Below, in pieces: positions 9,440-18,367 of a DNA stretch of 64,000 nt (positions are counted from its first letter, which is position 1; every line of letters starts with the position of its first letter). Origin of the DNA: CAWJKP01 sp963843465. Its GTDB lineage: Bacteria > Planctomycetota > Planctomycetia > Pirellulales > Thermoguttaceae. The DNA lies in contig CAWJKP010000001.1 in NCBI GenBank assembly GCA_963843465.1, positions 1,550,001-1,614,000 on the forward strand, read 5' to 3'. A program made the position numbers and the translations under genes. A model generated the notes under the pieces. The model was not told the DNA's origin. It saw only the letters and a program-made list of their open reading frames with translations, and searched no databases.

Positions 9440-10646
9440 AGCCATCGCACCTGCGAGGCCGAGACCATGTAGAGGCCGGGCTCCGCGTAGACGTGCCGGG
9501 CGACCGGGCCCCGGGTCGCCCGGCCGTCGCCGAAATCCCAGTCCCACGCGCCGCCGCCCGGCGAGGTGTACTCCACGCCGAACGGGGCCTTGTTCGACCG
9601 GAAGCCCAAAGCCAGCGGAGGCTGGTACACGTCCGGGAAACGGTTGCACACCGAGTCGAAGGAATAGCGCACCGGCTTGCCCAGAACGTCCAGCGTGTTG
9701 GGGTCGATCTGCACGACGAACACGTTGTAGTCTGACAGATCGTAGCCGCCGTAGCCCCCGCGCAGCTTCTCGTGGTTGGCGGCGGCGAAGGCCAGCAGGC
9801 ATTGGCTCGACGAGACATTGGGGAAGTAGCAGTAGTCGCGCTGCTTCGGCAGGACGGCCGGGTCGAGCAGAATGGACCACTCACGGGTGGAAAGCCGCAT
9901 CTTGCCGATCGGCCCGCCCATGTTGGCCATCCAGAAACCCCATTGCCCGTCGTGGGTGAAGTAAGGCTGGCAACCGCCCAGATGCGGCATCGGCGTGACG
10001 GTCTTCGTCTTGCCGTCCAGGAGGGAGAACGTGTTGAACGACGTGACGACGTGGGTCAACGCCGTATTGGGCAGCCAGCCGCCGCCGCCGCTGACGAGCA
10101 ACGACGACCTGCCGTTGGCCAGATCGAGTTCATAGGCGTTATCGTCGGGGCCGATGTAAGCCGCGCGTGGGCGTGAACCAGGTCACCGCGCGGTCCCAGC
10201 CGCCGCCGTACTTGTGGGCGTCGGCCACGATGACCCGCTCGCCCGTCCCGTCGGCATGGATCAGGCGGAGCGGGCTTTTCCGCATGGCGCCCGTTTGCGG
10301 GCCGTCTGCGCGGGGAAGGCTGAGGTAGGCGACCGTCGTGCCGTCAGGCGAGATGTGCGGGCACAACTGGTCGCGGTCGTCCTCGACGGGCGTGAGCTGC
10401 TTCAAGCCGCTGCCGTCGAGCTTGATCGTCCAGATGGACCAATGGCCGTCGCGCCGCGCCTCCCAGACGAGGAAGCCGTCGCCGAGCCGCGCGATTTGCC
10501 GGCGCGGCGGCCCAGGCGTCGGGCGAATCGATCTCGAAGGGCTTTTCCGGCGGGCCCGGCGGGGCTGCTGTTATCGGACTCGAAAACAACGATAGGGCCA
10601 ACGCGACTGCCATCAGCCGCGGGCAGTGGTTCGACACTCTCACCAT
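9440..10646 (-). CDS. TolB/WD-like beta-propeller protein with C-terminal PKD domain, multiply frameshifted
   Basis: Read from the ATG at 10646, a signal peptide ('RLMAVALALSLFSSPITAA') is followed by propeller motifs split over three frames: 'GDGFLVWEARRDGHWSIWTI', then 'CPHISPDGTTVAYLSL' (classic TolB/WD40-like 'SPDG' blade), then 'YIGPDDNAYELDLANGRS' and 'GGCQPYFTHDGQWGFWMAN'. The end carries a PKD signature 'WDWDFGDGRATRGPVARHVY'. Frame changes occur near 10505 and 10165. A third near 9445 would give a stop close to the convergent gene end; without it the frame runs antisense into that gene to 9265. Likely a periplasmic or secreted carbohydrate- or protein-binding propeller. It may be a decaying gene, or the indels may be sequencing errors; the 3' end is uncertain. 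Confidence 0.6.
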
Positions 10647-10777
10647 GGCAGGCGGGCTCCGGAGATTTTCGCAGCAGGCAGGCAACCAAAGGAAGGATCG
10701 AATGATTAGAGCCGGTCTGCGGGGAAATGCAAGCGGCCACCGGAGAGAAATCAGTGACAGCTTCGAGATTGCCCTAC

Positions 10778-10785
10778 TGTATAAT
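10778..10785 (+). promoter_or_regulatory. Extended -10 promoter element before the dinG-like gene
   Basis: TGTATAAT (TATAAT at 10780-10785) stands out in GC-rich sequence 8 nt before the ATG at 10794. A GTGACA at 10754-10759 is a weak -35 at 20-nt spacing. Transcription would begin near 10792, so the mRNA would be leaderless or nearly so. Confidence 0.5.
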
Positions 10786-10793
10786 TCCCTTTT

Positions 10794-12776
10794 ATGCTCT
10801 CCCCCCGCGAAATCCTCGGTCCTCAAGGGCGGATCTCCGCCCGCATGGAGCGCTACGAACATCGGCCCGAGCAGCTTGCCATGGCCGAAGACGTGGCGGA
10901 AGCGATCCGTACCAAGGAGCATCTGATCGTCGAGGCGGGCACGGGCGTGGGCAAGAGCTTCGCCTACCTCGTGCCGGCGATTCTTGCCGCGGCCGCGGAC
11001 GAAGAGGGCAAACCCCGGAAAAGAGTGGTCGTCTCGACCCATACGATCAGCCTCCAGGAGCAACTCATGCGGAAGGACATCCCCTTCCTCCGCAGCGTGA
11101 TGCCGCTGGAGTTCACCGCCGTGCTGGTCAAGGGCCGTCGCAACTACCTCAGCTTGCGGCGGTTGAAAAATGCCTTGTCGCGGGCGGCGAGCACCTTCTC
11201 CCAGCCGGAGGAGTTCCAACAGTTGCGCCAGATCGAGGGCTGGTCGCGCCAGACCGGCGACGGCTCGCTCTCGGACCTCGACTACCGGCCGTTGGGGCAG
11301 GTCTGGGACGAGGTGGCCAGCGACCAGGGCAACTGCATGGGCCGGAACTGCCCGACCTACAAGGACTGCTTCTACTACCGCGCCCGCCGCCGGGCCAGCA
11401 ACGCCCAGATCCTGGTGGTGAACCATGCCTTGTTCTTCAGCGACCTGGCCTTGCGCATCCAGGGCGCCAGTGTCCTGCCCGACTACGACGTGGTGATCTT
11501 CGACGAGGCCCACACCATGGAGGCCGTGGCCGGCGACCACCTCGGCCTGAGCGTCAGCAGCGGCCAGGTCGAGTACCTGCTCAACAAGCTCTATAACGAC
11601 CGCACCAACCGCGGGCTGCTGGTCCACTATCACCTGGCCGACGCCCAACGGGCCGTGATGGACTGCCGCTACCGGGCCGACGATTTCTTCGGCGCCCTGC
11701 AGGACTGGCGGGCCTCGCAGGGCGGCGGGACGGGCCGGGTCCGGCGGCCCGAGGTCGTGCCCAATCCCCTCAGCGAAGGGCTCGCGCACCTGGCCTCCCT
11801 CCTCCAGGGCCAGTGTGACCCGTCGAAAGATCCCGAGGTCCGCCAGGATTTCGTCTCCGCCCGCGACCGCTTGTTGGCCTTGGCCGACGCGATCGAGGAC
11901 TGGCGGATGCAGCGGATTGCCGAGGCGGCCTACTGGATCGACGTGACCTCCGGCCGCCACCGCCGCCGCACCACGCTGGCCGCCGCCCCGATCAACGTCG
12001 GCCCCGCGCTGCGGGAGCACCTCTTCCAGAAGGTCCCCACGGTGATCATGACCAGCGCCACGCTGGCCACGGCCGGGTCGTTCCAGTTCTTCCAATCGCG
12101 GGTCGGGCTGACGCATGCCAAGACGCTGGCCCTGGGCAGTCCCTTCGACTACCAGCAGCAGGCCCAGTTGATCCTCCTGGAGGGCATGCCCGATCCGGGC
12201 GCCGACGCCTCGGGCTACCAACAGGCGGCGATCGAGATGATCCGCCGCTACGTGGCCCGCAGCGACGGCCGGGCCTTCGTGCTCTTCACCAGCTACGAGA
12301 TGATGCGCCGCGCGTCGGCGGCCCTGGTCCCCTGGCTGGCCGAGCAGGACCTGGCGCTTTACTGCCAGGCCGACGGTCTGCCCCGCAGCCAGATGATCGA
12401 GCAGTTCAAGAGCAATCCGCGCTCGGTGTTATTCGGCACCGACAGTTTTTGGCAGGGGGTGGACGTGCCGGGCGACGCCTTGAAGAACGTGATCATCACG
12501 CGGCTGCCCTTCAGTGTTCCCGACCGGCCCTTGATCGAGGCCCGGCTGGAGGCGATCCGCGCCGCCGGCGGCAACCCCTTCAACCAGTATCAACTTCCCG
12601 AGGCGGTGATCAAGCTCAAGCAGGGTTTCGGCCGCCTGATCCGCACCCAGCTTGACACGGGCATGGTGGTGATCCTCGATCCCCGCATCCGCACCAAGCC
12701 CTACGGCAAGGTCTTTCTGAACTCGTTGCCGAAGTGCCGGCTAGTCGTTGAGCAGGCGTCGAAGAGTGGCGAGTGA
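10794..12776 (+). CDS. dinG: DinG/XPD-family ATP-dependent helicase
   Basis: A 660-aa superfamily 2 helicase of the DinG/YoaA type, which unwinds DNA 5'-3' and resolves R-loops or damaged forks. Visible motifs: Walker A 'EAGTGVGKS' (residues 47-55), Cys181, Cys186 and Cys192 of the iron-sulfur region ('CMGRNCPTYKDC'), DEAH box (237-240, 'VIFDEAHTME'), and motif VI near the end ('GFGRLIRTQLDTGMVVILD'). The first Fe-S cysteine expected in 'NYLCLRR' is Ser here ('NYLSLRRL', about residue 120), so the cluster may be altered or ligated differently. The N-terminus 'ILGPQGRISARMERYEHRP' is family-typical and supports ATG 10794. The gene stands alone on this strand and its 3' end overlaps the convergent ORF by about 36 nt. 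Confidence 0.88.
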   Translation: MLSPREILGPQGRISARMERYEHRPEQLAMAEDVAEAIRTKEHLIVEAGTGVGKSFAYLVPAILAAAADEEGKPRKRVVVSTHTISLQEQLMRKDIPFLRSVMPLEFTAVLVKGRRNYLSLRRLKNALSRAASTFSQPEEFQQLRQIEGWSRQTGDGSLSDLDYRPLGQVWDEVASDQGNCMGRNCPTYKDCFYYRARRRASNAQILVVNHALFFSDLALRIQGASVLPDYDVVIFDEAHTMEAVAGDHLGLSVSSGQVEYLLNKLYNDRTNRGLLVHYHLADAQRAVMDCRYRADDFFGALQDWRASQGGGTGRVRRPEVVPNPLSEGLAHLASLLQGQCDPSKDPEVRQDFVSARDRLLALADAIEDWRMQRIAEAAYWIDVTSGRHRRRTTLAAAPINVGPALREHLFQKVPTVIMTSATLATAGSFQFFQSRVGLTHAKTLALGSPFDYQQQAQLILLEGMPDPGADASGYQQAAIEMIRRYVARSDGRAFVLFTSYEMMRRASAALVPWLAEQDLALYCQADGLPRSQMIEQFKSNPRSVLFGTDSFWQGVDVPGDALKNVIITRLPFSVPDRPLIEARLEAIRAAGGNPFNQYQLPEAVIKLKQGFGRLIRTQLDTGMVVILDPRIRTKPYGKVFLNSLPKCRLVVEQASKSGE

Positions 12777-13594
12777 CGAATCGTAATCGGGTTCCGCCCC
12801 CAGAATGACTTGGGTTTCCCCAGCGAAATCAGTGAAGTGCGCCCGATGCGCCGCCATGACCGACTCAGCCATCGGTTGCCAGTAATTCCGGGCGTTTTTC
12901 GCGGCTGAACCCGATAACGATACTACAATTTCGCCTTTCCCCTCTTTATTGTCATCCCATTATGACCCGAAAGGGAGTCATAATCGGAACCTTCGTGCGG
13001 ATGACGACTCCGCTCTCGCTCCAAATGTCCGGGTAGCATGTAAGGCCCGCAACACCGCCAAAGTCAAACTCAAGTATCGACCAATCGGCGTCATTATGGC
13101 GGTTTTTGCGCCAGATGCTCGCGCCACCAGTTGGCGGTTCCGCATGCGCCCCGCGATTCATCGCCCGGAGAACCCAGCTCCAAACAAACGTAGCTGTTAC
13201 CGAGCGTATCAAGCCTGTCCGTGTTGCAACGTTCGCGCGTTCCGCCGCATAGCCCGTTTTGCCGGATTGAATCAATACTCGCACTGCGCGTTGCATGATA
13301 CGCGGTTGCGAGCCGGACGACTTCGACAGGTGCGATGAGGACATACTCTCGACCTTTATAAGGGGCTTTATCAACGCGCCAGCGAGAGAGCGTCCAGCCG
13401 CGATCGTTGAGCCAGTCGCTTATAGCAAGGAAGATCGCGTCGCCCAACTGCTTATCGCCTTGAGCAGTTTGGAAACTGTGGACGGTCACGTTATTGCGGA
13501 GGCGGCTGGGTCGAAACCTATCGAATGACCTGACGCGTATCGAAAATGTACTTTCCGCAAGGCCCAGCAGTTCCACGAGCGAAATCGAAGTCAT
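12741..13594 (-). CDS. Frameshifted ORF, possibly ADP-ribosyltransferase/RNA phosphotransferase-like
   Basis: From an ATG at 13594 the ORF reads through 'YHATRSASIDSIRQNGL', a histidine-containing strand-turn motif resembling the start of KptA/DarT-like ADP-ribosyltransferase folds, to 'WWREHLAQK'. The frame then changes near 13110 at a T-run. It continues with 'WSILEFDFGGVAGLTCYPD' and 'WSESGVVIRT', reminiscent of the C-terminal strands of the same fold. A further change near 12955 would add a tail ending 'LATLRRLLND' at 12741. Composition is more AT-rich than the neighbours, suggesting transfer. Together with the adjacent toxin-antitoxin genes this looks like a small accessory island. Family assignment is tentative; the whole could be one protein of about 284 aa with two indels. 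Confidence 0.45.
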
Positions 13595-13709
13595 ACGAGG
13601 AATGTAACGCCGGGCGTCACGGATAGCAAAGGGTCAAATGCAATTCCTCATTTCGACGACGCGCCAGTCGGGCATGGCGAACACTGTCCTACTTGCCTGA
13701 CGCCCGTGT

Positions 13710-14060
13710 CTAGCGTTTCGATGCCCCCTTGCGCCGTTGTCCCTGCCGTTGTCTCTCAATGGCGTCCATGATCTTATTGACCGTTCCGGGCCGGGCCGTG
13801 TACTTGCCCGTTTCCAAGCGGGAAATGCTCTCCTGCCGAAGACCCGTAAGATTTGCCAACTCTTGTTGACTCAGCCCCGCGCCCTTGCGGGCGCGGATCA
13901 AATCACGGGCCAACGACACCTGCGCGTACTCCAAGGCAGGAAAACGGCCGCGGGGGTCGGCTTTCGGAAAGGGAGGCAAGTCCTGCTCTTGCACGTCAAC
14001 CGCTTCGCCGGCTTCGCTTCCCACGATGCCTCCCTGGCCCGCACGCACACTCCCGGTCAA
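13710..14060 (-). CDS. XRE-family helix-turn-helix regulator
   Basis: A 116-aa protein whose residues about 50-105 form a Cro/CI-type HTH ('SLARDLIRARKGAGLSQQEL' followed by 'ANLTGLRQESISRLETGKY'). Such regulators bind operator DNA and are typical antitoxins or autorepressors of toxin operons. The TTG start at 14060 overlaps the stop of the MazF-like gene, so it is the third gene of that operon. The true start may lie further in, since the first ~30 residues are Gly/Glu-rich and lack family features. Similar planctomycete regulators pair with RelE-type toxins; here the nearest toxin is MazF-like. Confidence 0.75.
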   Translation of the reverse strand: MTGSVRAGQGGIVGSEAGEAVDVQEQDLPPFPKADPRGRFPALEYAQVSLARDLIRARKGAGLSQQELANLTGLRQESISRLETGKYTARPGTVNKIMDAIERQRQGQRRKGASKR

Positions 14061-14401
14061 TACTCGATCACCACCGCGATCGCCTCGACAACGGACCTCA
14101 TCGAGGCTGCCGAAATGTGGCCCAACTTTTGCACGAATCGCTGCACGTCAACTCCGCGCAATTGGATTGCATCGACGGCCGACGTTTTCGCCAGGCCATT
14201 GACGCGGTTGGGAACCAACTTCACGTGCCAAAGATTTCCGGCGAAACGGTCTTTCCACTCCGTCAAAGGGGCGACGAGCCGAATCGGCAACACGCCGACG
14301 GAGTCGGAGCTGACAACAACCACGGGCCGCGTTTTGCGGATTTCGGCGCCGATGGTCGGCTCCAGGTTCACCAGCCAGACCTCACCGCGCCGGACGTTCA
14401 T
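14057..14401 (-). CDS. mazF: MazF/PemK-family endoribonuclease toxin
   Basis: A 114-aa protein matching the PemK/MazF fold: N-terminal 'RRGEVWLVNLEPTIGAEI' followed by 'KTRPVVVVSSD', with the conserved Arg and Pro of the active-site loop, and 'LWHVKLVPNRVNGLAKTSAV' containing the Lys-Thr/Ser-x-Val segment before the 'DAIQLRGVDVQRF' strand. MazF toxins cleave mRNA at specific short sequences. It overlaps the upstream small gene by 20 nt and is followed by the XRE gene, so the three form one operon. Length is typical for the family. Confidence 0.87.
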   Translation of the reverse strand: MNVRRGEVWLVNLEPTIGAEIRKTRPVVVVSSDSVGVLPIRLVAPLTEWKDRFAGNLWHVKLVPNRVNGLAKTSAVDAIQLRGVDVQRFVQKLGHISAASMRSVVEAIAVVIEY

Positions 14402-14651
14402 CGGCGAACTCCCCCGCCTGCCAATGCGACCGCTCGGCGGCGCCGTCTTCGTAATGGCCCCTCATCTGCTCGGCCTGGCGGGCAAGGATTTCACGGCGCT
14501 GGGCCTTCGGAAGACGCATGAAGTTGACCTGGGCTGCCAGCGTCTCTCCCCGATCGACCAGTTCCTGCAATACCTTGTAGGCAGCCGGCAATCGTTCTTC
14601 GGGGATCTGCTGCACCAACTCTTGGATTTGAGAATACGTGATGGTTTCCAC
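14382..14651 (-). CDS. Probable antitoxin partner of the MazF-like toxin
   Basis: An 89-aa, charged, mostly helical protein ('SQIQELVQQIPEERLPAAYK', then 'KVLQELVDRGE') with 'LPKAQRREILARQAEQM' in the second half and a polar tail. The first helix resembles small antitoxins encoded directly upstream of MazF in planctomycetes and cyanobacteria. It overlaps the toxin start by 20 nt, the usual arrangement of type II modules. No DNA-binding AbrB or ribbon-helix-helix motif is obvious; that role may fall to the XRE protein encoded downstream. Confidence 0.65.
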   Translation of the reverse strand: METITYSQIQELVQQIPEERLPAAYKVLQELVDRGETLAAQVNFMRLPKAQRREILARQAEQMRGHYEDGAAERSHWQAGEFADERPAR

Positions 14652-14811
14652 GGGTGGCTCCTTCGGCGAGGGTCAGGAATCGCCGCCTTCGTCCCCAATT
14701 CTAGGGGAATCTTTTGTCCTTATCAACCCACCTCCCACGCGTCGGTAAACGTTCAAAGGCTTCGTTAAGGCGGATTGCCCGGGAACGGCTATGATGCTTC
14801 TCGGCATCAAC

Positions 14812-16656
14812 TCAAATAATCCCGTGCAGCGGCCTGCCCGGCGCCGCCAGCTCGTCGACCTTCTTGGTGACCTCGGGATCCTCGACCAGCGGCGGGGCGT
14901 GCTGGGGCTTCGAGCGGGCGTCGATCACCAGCGAGCCCAGGCATCCCCAGTGCTTGTGGAGCGTGAACGACTCGATGCCGTAGAGATCGGCCGCCGGATT
15001 GCTCCGCGTGAAGGTGACCCAGAGGAAATTGTTCAGCGTGTGGGCGACGAACTCGCTCTCGTCGGCCACCACGATCAGCGGGAAACTGTTGATCGCGTCG
15101 CTGCGGCTGTAACTGCCCACGAACTTCTCCATCGCCTCGGCGCCCAGCTCGGGCGTGCGGAAGGCCGGACCTTCCACCGCGAGGATTCCCGGCAGCACCA
15201 CCTTGGGATTGCGAAAGCCCAGGCCGGCCGGGACCTTGATGCGGCTGTCGATGGCCACCGGCAGCGTCCGCCGCTCGGGACCGGCCACGGCCACCACCAG
15301 CTTCGAGCCCTGGTTCAAGCCGTCGCCGCTGTAGTCCAGCGTGTCGATGCTGGTCGCCGTCTGGAAATGGAGGTTCCGCCGCCAGTCGGCCCGGGCCAGC
15401 ACGTGGCGGAAGAACTCGGTCACGTCCTGGACGTCCAGCTCCGGGTTGTCTTCCCGGGCCACGATGAACAGGTACTTGGCCAGCGAGAGCTGCCCCTGCC
15501 CCAGCAGCGCGTTGGCCAGCGTCAGCAGCTCCCGCGGACGCCGCGGCTCCTCGTAGGGCACGTAACGCTCGCTGCCGACGGCCAGCAGCAGCGGGTGGAC
15601 GCCGGCCGCCTCGACGGCGTGCACCGCGTGGACCCCGGGCACTTTCCTGGGAATCACCGGGCCGACCAGCTCGTGGATCAACTGGCCGAAGAGCGAATCC
15701 TCCTGCGGCGGGCGACCGACCACGGTGAACGGCCAGAGCGGCCGTGCGCGGTGGTAGACCCGCTCCACGCGCATCACGGGGAAATCGTGGGCCAGGCTGT
15801 AGTAGCCCAGGTGGTCGCCGAAAGGGCCCTCCGGCAGCTCGCGCTTGGGCTCGAGGTAGCCGGTGATGCAGAAGTCGGCCTCGGCGTGGATCGCCAGCTC
15901 GTTGGGGCGGCAGATCATGGGCACGCGGCGGCGGTTCAAGAGGCCGGCCAAGCCCAGCTCGCTCATGCCTTCGGGCAGGGGCATCACCGCGGCCACCATC
16001 ATCGCCGGCGGCCCGCCCACAAAGACGTTCAGCCGCAGCTTCTCCTTGCGGCGCAGCGCGGCCGCGTGGTGGATGCCCAGTCCGCGATGGATCTGGTAGT
16101 GCAGCCCGACCTGGGCGTTGGGCTCGTACTTTCCGCCGGAAATCTGCACGCGGTACATGCCCAGGTTGGAATGGGCCAGGCCGGGCCGATCGGGGTCTTC
16201 CGTATAGACTTGCGGCAAGGTGATGTAGGCCCCGCCGTCCTTGGGCCAGCACTTCAGTTGCGGCAGTTGATCGATCTGCGTCTCCTTCTCCAGCACCGGC
16301 CCGCCGCGGACCCGCTTGGGCCGCGCGTGCAGCGCCCACCAGGGCGCCCGCAGATAGAGTCGCGGGCGGCGCAGCGCGTCGGCCGGGTCGGCGCTCAGCT
16401 CGACCAGCCGCGCCAGCGACTCCAACGAGTCGCGGAACAGGTACCGCATCCGCTCCATCGTGCCAAAGAGGTTGCAGACCATGGGGAAGCGGCAGCCCTT
16501 GACGCTGGCAAAGTAGATCGCCGGTCCGGCCGCCTGGAAAACGCGTCGCTGGATCTCGGCCGCCTCCAGGTTCGGGTCGATCGGCTGCTCGATGCGGAGC
16601 AGTTGCCCTTTGGATTCGAGGTCTTCGACGCACTGGCGGAGCGTACGGTATCCCAT
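14812..16656 (-). CDS. ubiD: UbiD-family prenylated-FMN-dependent decarboxylase
   Basis: A 614-aa member of the UbiD family, which decarboxylates aromatic or alpha,beta-unsaturated acids using prenylated FMN made by UbiX. Family features: 'LRQCVEDLESKGQLLRIEQP' at the N-terminus, 'QVGLHYQIHRGLGIHHAAAL' in the cofactor-binding region, and 'EADFCITGYLEPKRELPEGPFG' split over residues about 275-300, containing the conserved acidic catalytic residues, followed by 'DHLGYYS'. It is longer than E. coli UbiD (~490 aa). The gene starts 9 nt after the last pseudopilin gene and may be co-transcribed with it, although a metabolic link to the pilus genes is not apparent. A role in menaquinone (futalosine-type) or ubiquinone-like metabolism is possible but not shown here. 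Confidence 0.88.
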   Translation of the reverse strand: MGYRTLRQCVEDLESKGQLLRIEQPIDPNLEAAEIQRRVFQAAGPAIYFASVKGCRFPMVCNLFGTMERMRYLFRDSLESLARLVELSADPADALRRPRLYLRAPWWALHARPKRVRGGPVLEKETQIDQLPQLKCWPKDGGAYITLPQVYTEDPDRPGLAHSNLGMYRVQISGGKYEPNAQVGLHYQIHRGLGIHHAAALRRKEKLRLNVFVGGPPAMMVAAVMPLPEGMSELGLAGLLNRRRVPMICRPNELAIHAEADFCITGYLEPKRELPEGPFGDHLGYYSLAHDFPVMRVERVYHRARPLWPFTVVGRPPQEDSLFGQLIHELVGPVIPRKVPGVHAVHAVEAAGVHPLLLAVGSERYVPYEEPRRPRELLTLANALLGQGQLSLAKYLFIVAREDNPELDVQDVTEFFRHVLARADWRRNLHFQTATSIDTLDYSGDGLNQGSKLVVAVAGPERRTLPVAIDSRIKVPAGLGFRNPKVVLPGILAVEGPAFRTPELGAEAMEKFVGSYSRSDAINSFPLIVVADESEFVAHTLNNFLWVTFTRSNPAADLYGIESFTLHKHWGCLGSLVIDARSKPQHAPPLVEDPEVTKKVDELAAPGRPLHGII

Positions 16657-16665
16657 GGTGTAGAC

Positions 16666-18318
16666 TCATTCGTTGACGAAGCTCTGCGTGACGGTCACCT
16701 CGCGGACCTGCCGGCTGTCCGGCTCGTAAACGCGGATCTTGACCTGGATTCCCCGCAGCGGCGTCGCGTAGGGCGGAAAGATGACCTTCTCGGTGGCGTC
16801 GTTGACCACGCCGTCGCTATCGTTGTCGAAACCGTTGTAGGATTTGTCGATAACGGGATTACTAGTGGTAGCGGAAACGGGATTGACAAGGGGACTGCCA
16901 TAACAGTAGTTCTCGAAGCGGGTACACCAGGTGTCGTAGACGGAGCAAAGCGACGGCGTCGTCGAGCCGCCGGGGGTGCCTTGTAGCGGACATGACGGAT
17001 TCCCCGGGCCGCTGAAGGGGCTCGACGTTGCGTAAGCGTTCCTCACGGCAGCAGGACACTGAGACAGATAATTGAGATCCACGTACGCCCCGACGCCGAC
17101 CACGTTGGGACTAGCGCCGCTCATCGCCGCGACATATCCCGGATCGCCAGGCAACAGCACCGCGGTCTGCGAGGAGTTGGTAATGATCGGCGCCCCCGGG
17201 TCCCAGGCCTTGACGTTGAAGCCGATTACGTTGGTAAGGATCACGTCCTCGGAAACCCGAGTGGCGTTGCGGTAGGTCTTGAGGTTTCCGGCCATGATTC
17301 CGGCCGGGTCATTGGTCGGGTCAAAGAGCTCGTTAAAGACGTAGGGATTCCTCCAGGCGTCAAAGACCTTATTCGGCACTGCGGGAGGCGCTGCCGCGCT
17401 AAGCGTTACCCCAGGCGCCGGCACGAGATTACTGATGCCAATGCTGGGGTCCCAGGTGGAAGACGTTGACTCGCAAAGGGTCGGCAACTTCAGCCCGGCG
17501 AGCCAGGGACTGACGTTGTGCGGGTGCGGCGGGTAGAGGTAGGGCGTGCCGCTGCCGGGATTGAACCCGTTGGTATGCGCAAATCGGTTCTCCGGCCGCG
17601 TCAGATCGGCCAGCGTGTTGGCCACCATCTGCTTCTGCACGGGGTCGTAGCGGGCCGAGAGGTCGTAGTAGTTGTAGAAGCCGGCCGAGCCGACGCCGCT
17701 GAGGTTCGTTTGCGGCCCGATCAGCAGCACGCGGCGATAGAGCGTCCGCCCGCGGACGAACCACGCCACCTCGGCCAGTTGCGACGTGGAGGCCACGCCG
17801 CCAATGCGGCCCACAAAGGGCAGCGTGCGGCTGCGGGTGGTGAACATCAGCACGTCGTCGATGTCGCCCACCGTGCTGTCCCACTCGTTGTTGTGATCGC
17901 TGTTGAATGCCTGCGGATTGGTGGCGAGGTCCAGGACCGGCCCCAAGGGCCCCTCGACGTACTCGAAATATCCCAGGCCCAGCTCCGGCGCCAAGGGCGG
18001 GGTCGTGGGGGCCGTCTCGCCCTCCAGGTCCTGCTTGAGCTGCCGCTGCGTGATGCGGAGCTGATCGACCTTTTCCACAAACGAGCGGGCGTCGCTGATC
18101 GACTCGCTGACCGTGCCGAAGACCTGCACCACCGCCCCCAGCACCAGGAGCGTCAGCGCCGTGGCCACCAGGATCTCGATCAGCGTGTAGCCCCGCCGGC
18201 CAGTGGCTAGTGGCCAGTGGCTAGTGGCTAGTGAAGCAGGGTTCCGCCATCTCTGGCCACTGACCGCTGACCACTGACCACTGACCACTTCCTCCTGGCC
18301 AATACGGCTCTGATTCAT
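16666..18318 (-). CDS. GspJ/PulJ-like large pseudopilin
   Basis: A 550-aa type II secretion/type IV pilus pseudopilin. After an unusually long (~43 aa) leader the prepilin peptidase site 'GRRGYTLIEILVATALTLLV' appears, with cleavage expected after the Gly and Glu at mature +5. Then comes the helical stalk ('FGTVSESISDARSFVEKVD') and a large beta-rich globular domain. Near the C-terminus 'DSDGVVNDATEKVIFPPYA' precedes strands ending 'SRQVREVTVTQSFV', typical of GspJ-type minor pseudopilins. The leader is built from 7-bp repeats ('VVSGQWSAVSGQ' and 'ASLATSHWPLATG'). It lies between the GspK-like gene and ubiD in a long minus-strand cluster. Confidence 0.82.
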   Translation of the reverse strand: MNQSRIGQEEVVSGQWSAVSGQRWRNPASLATSHWPLATGRRGYTLIEILVATALTLLVLGAVVQVFGTVSESISDARSFVEKVDQLRITQRQLKQDLEGETAPTTPPLAPELGLGYFEYVEGPLGPVLDLATNPQAFNSDHNNEWDSTVGDIDDVLMFTTRSRTLPFVGRIGGVASTSQLAEVAWFVRGRTLYRRVLLIGPQTNLSGVGSAGFYNYYDLSARYDPVQKQMVANTLADLTRPENRFAHTNGFNPGSGTPYLYPPHPHNVSPWLAGLKLPTLCESTSSTWDPSIGISNLVPAPGVTLSAAAPPAVPNKVFDAWRNPYVFNELFDPTNDPAGIMAGNLKTYRNATRVSEDVILTNVIGFNVKAWDPGAPIITNSSQTAVLLPGDPGYVAAMSGASPNVVGVGAYVDLNYLSQCPAAVRNAYATSSPFSGPGNPSCPLQGTPGGSTTPSLCSVYDTWCTRFENYCYGSPLVNPVSATTSNPVIDKSYNGFDNDSDGVVNDATEKVIFPPYATPLRGIQVKIRVYEPDSRQVREVTVTQSFVNE

Positions 18319-18367
18319 GACCTCATTCCCCTAACACCTAGCCACTAACCACTGACCACTGACCACT
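18200..18367. repeat. Three heptamer arrays at the 5' end of the GspJ-like gene
   Basis: Five CCAGTGG/CTAGTGG units (18200-18234) and five GGCCACT/GACCACT units (18255-18289) lie inside the leader-peptide codons. Four more units (AGCCACT, AACCACT, GACCACT twice; 18340-18367) fill the gap directly after the stop codon of the upstream GspK-like gene. Every unit is exactly 7 bp, so a change of one unit would shift the reading frame of the coding arrays. Confidence 0.9.

Noticed and set aside
14791..16986. A 731-codon open frame on the + strand opposite ubiD
   Set aside because: It is the antisense shadow of ubiD; its translation is Arg/His/Gln-rich without domain motifs, while the minus strand shows clear UbiD signatures.
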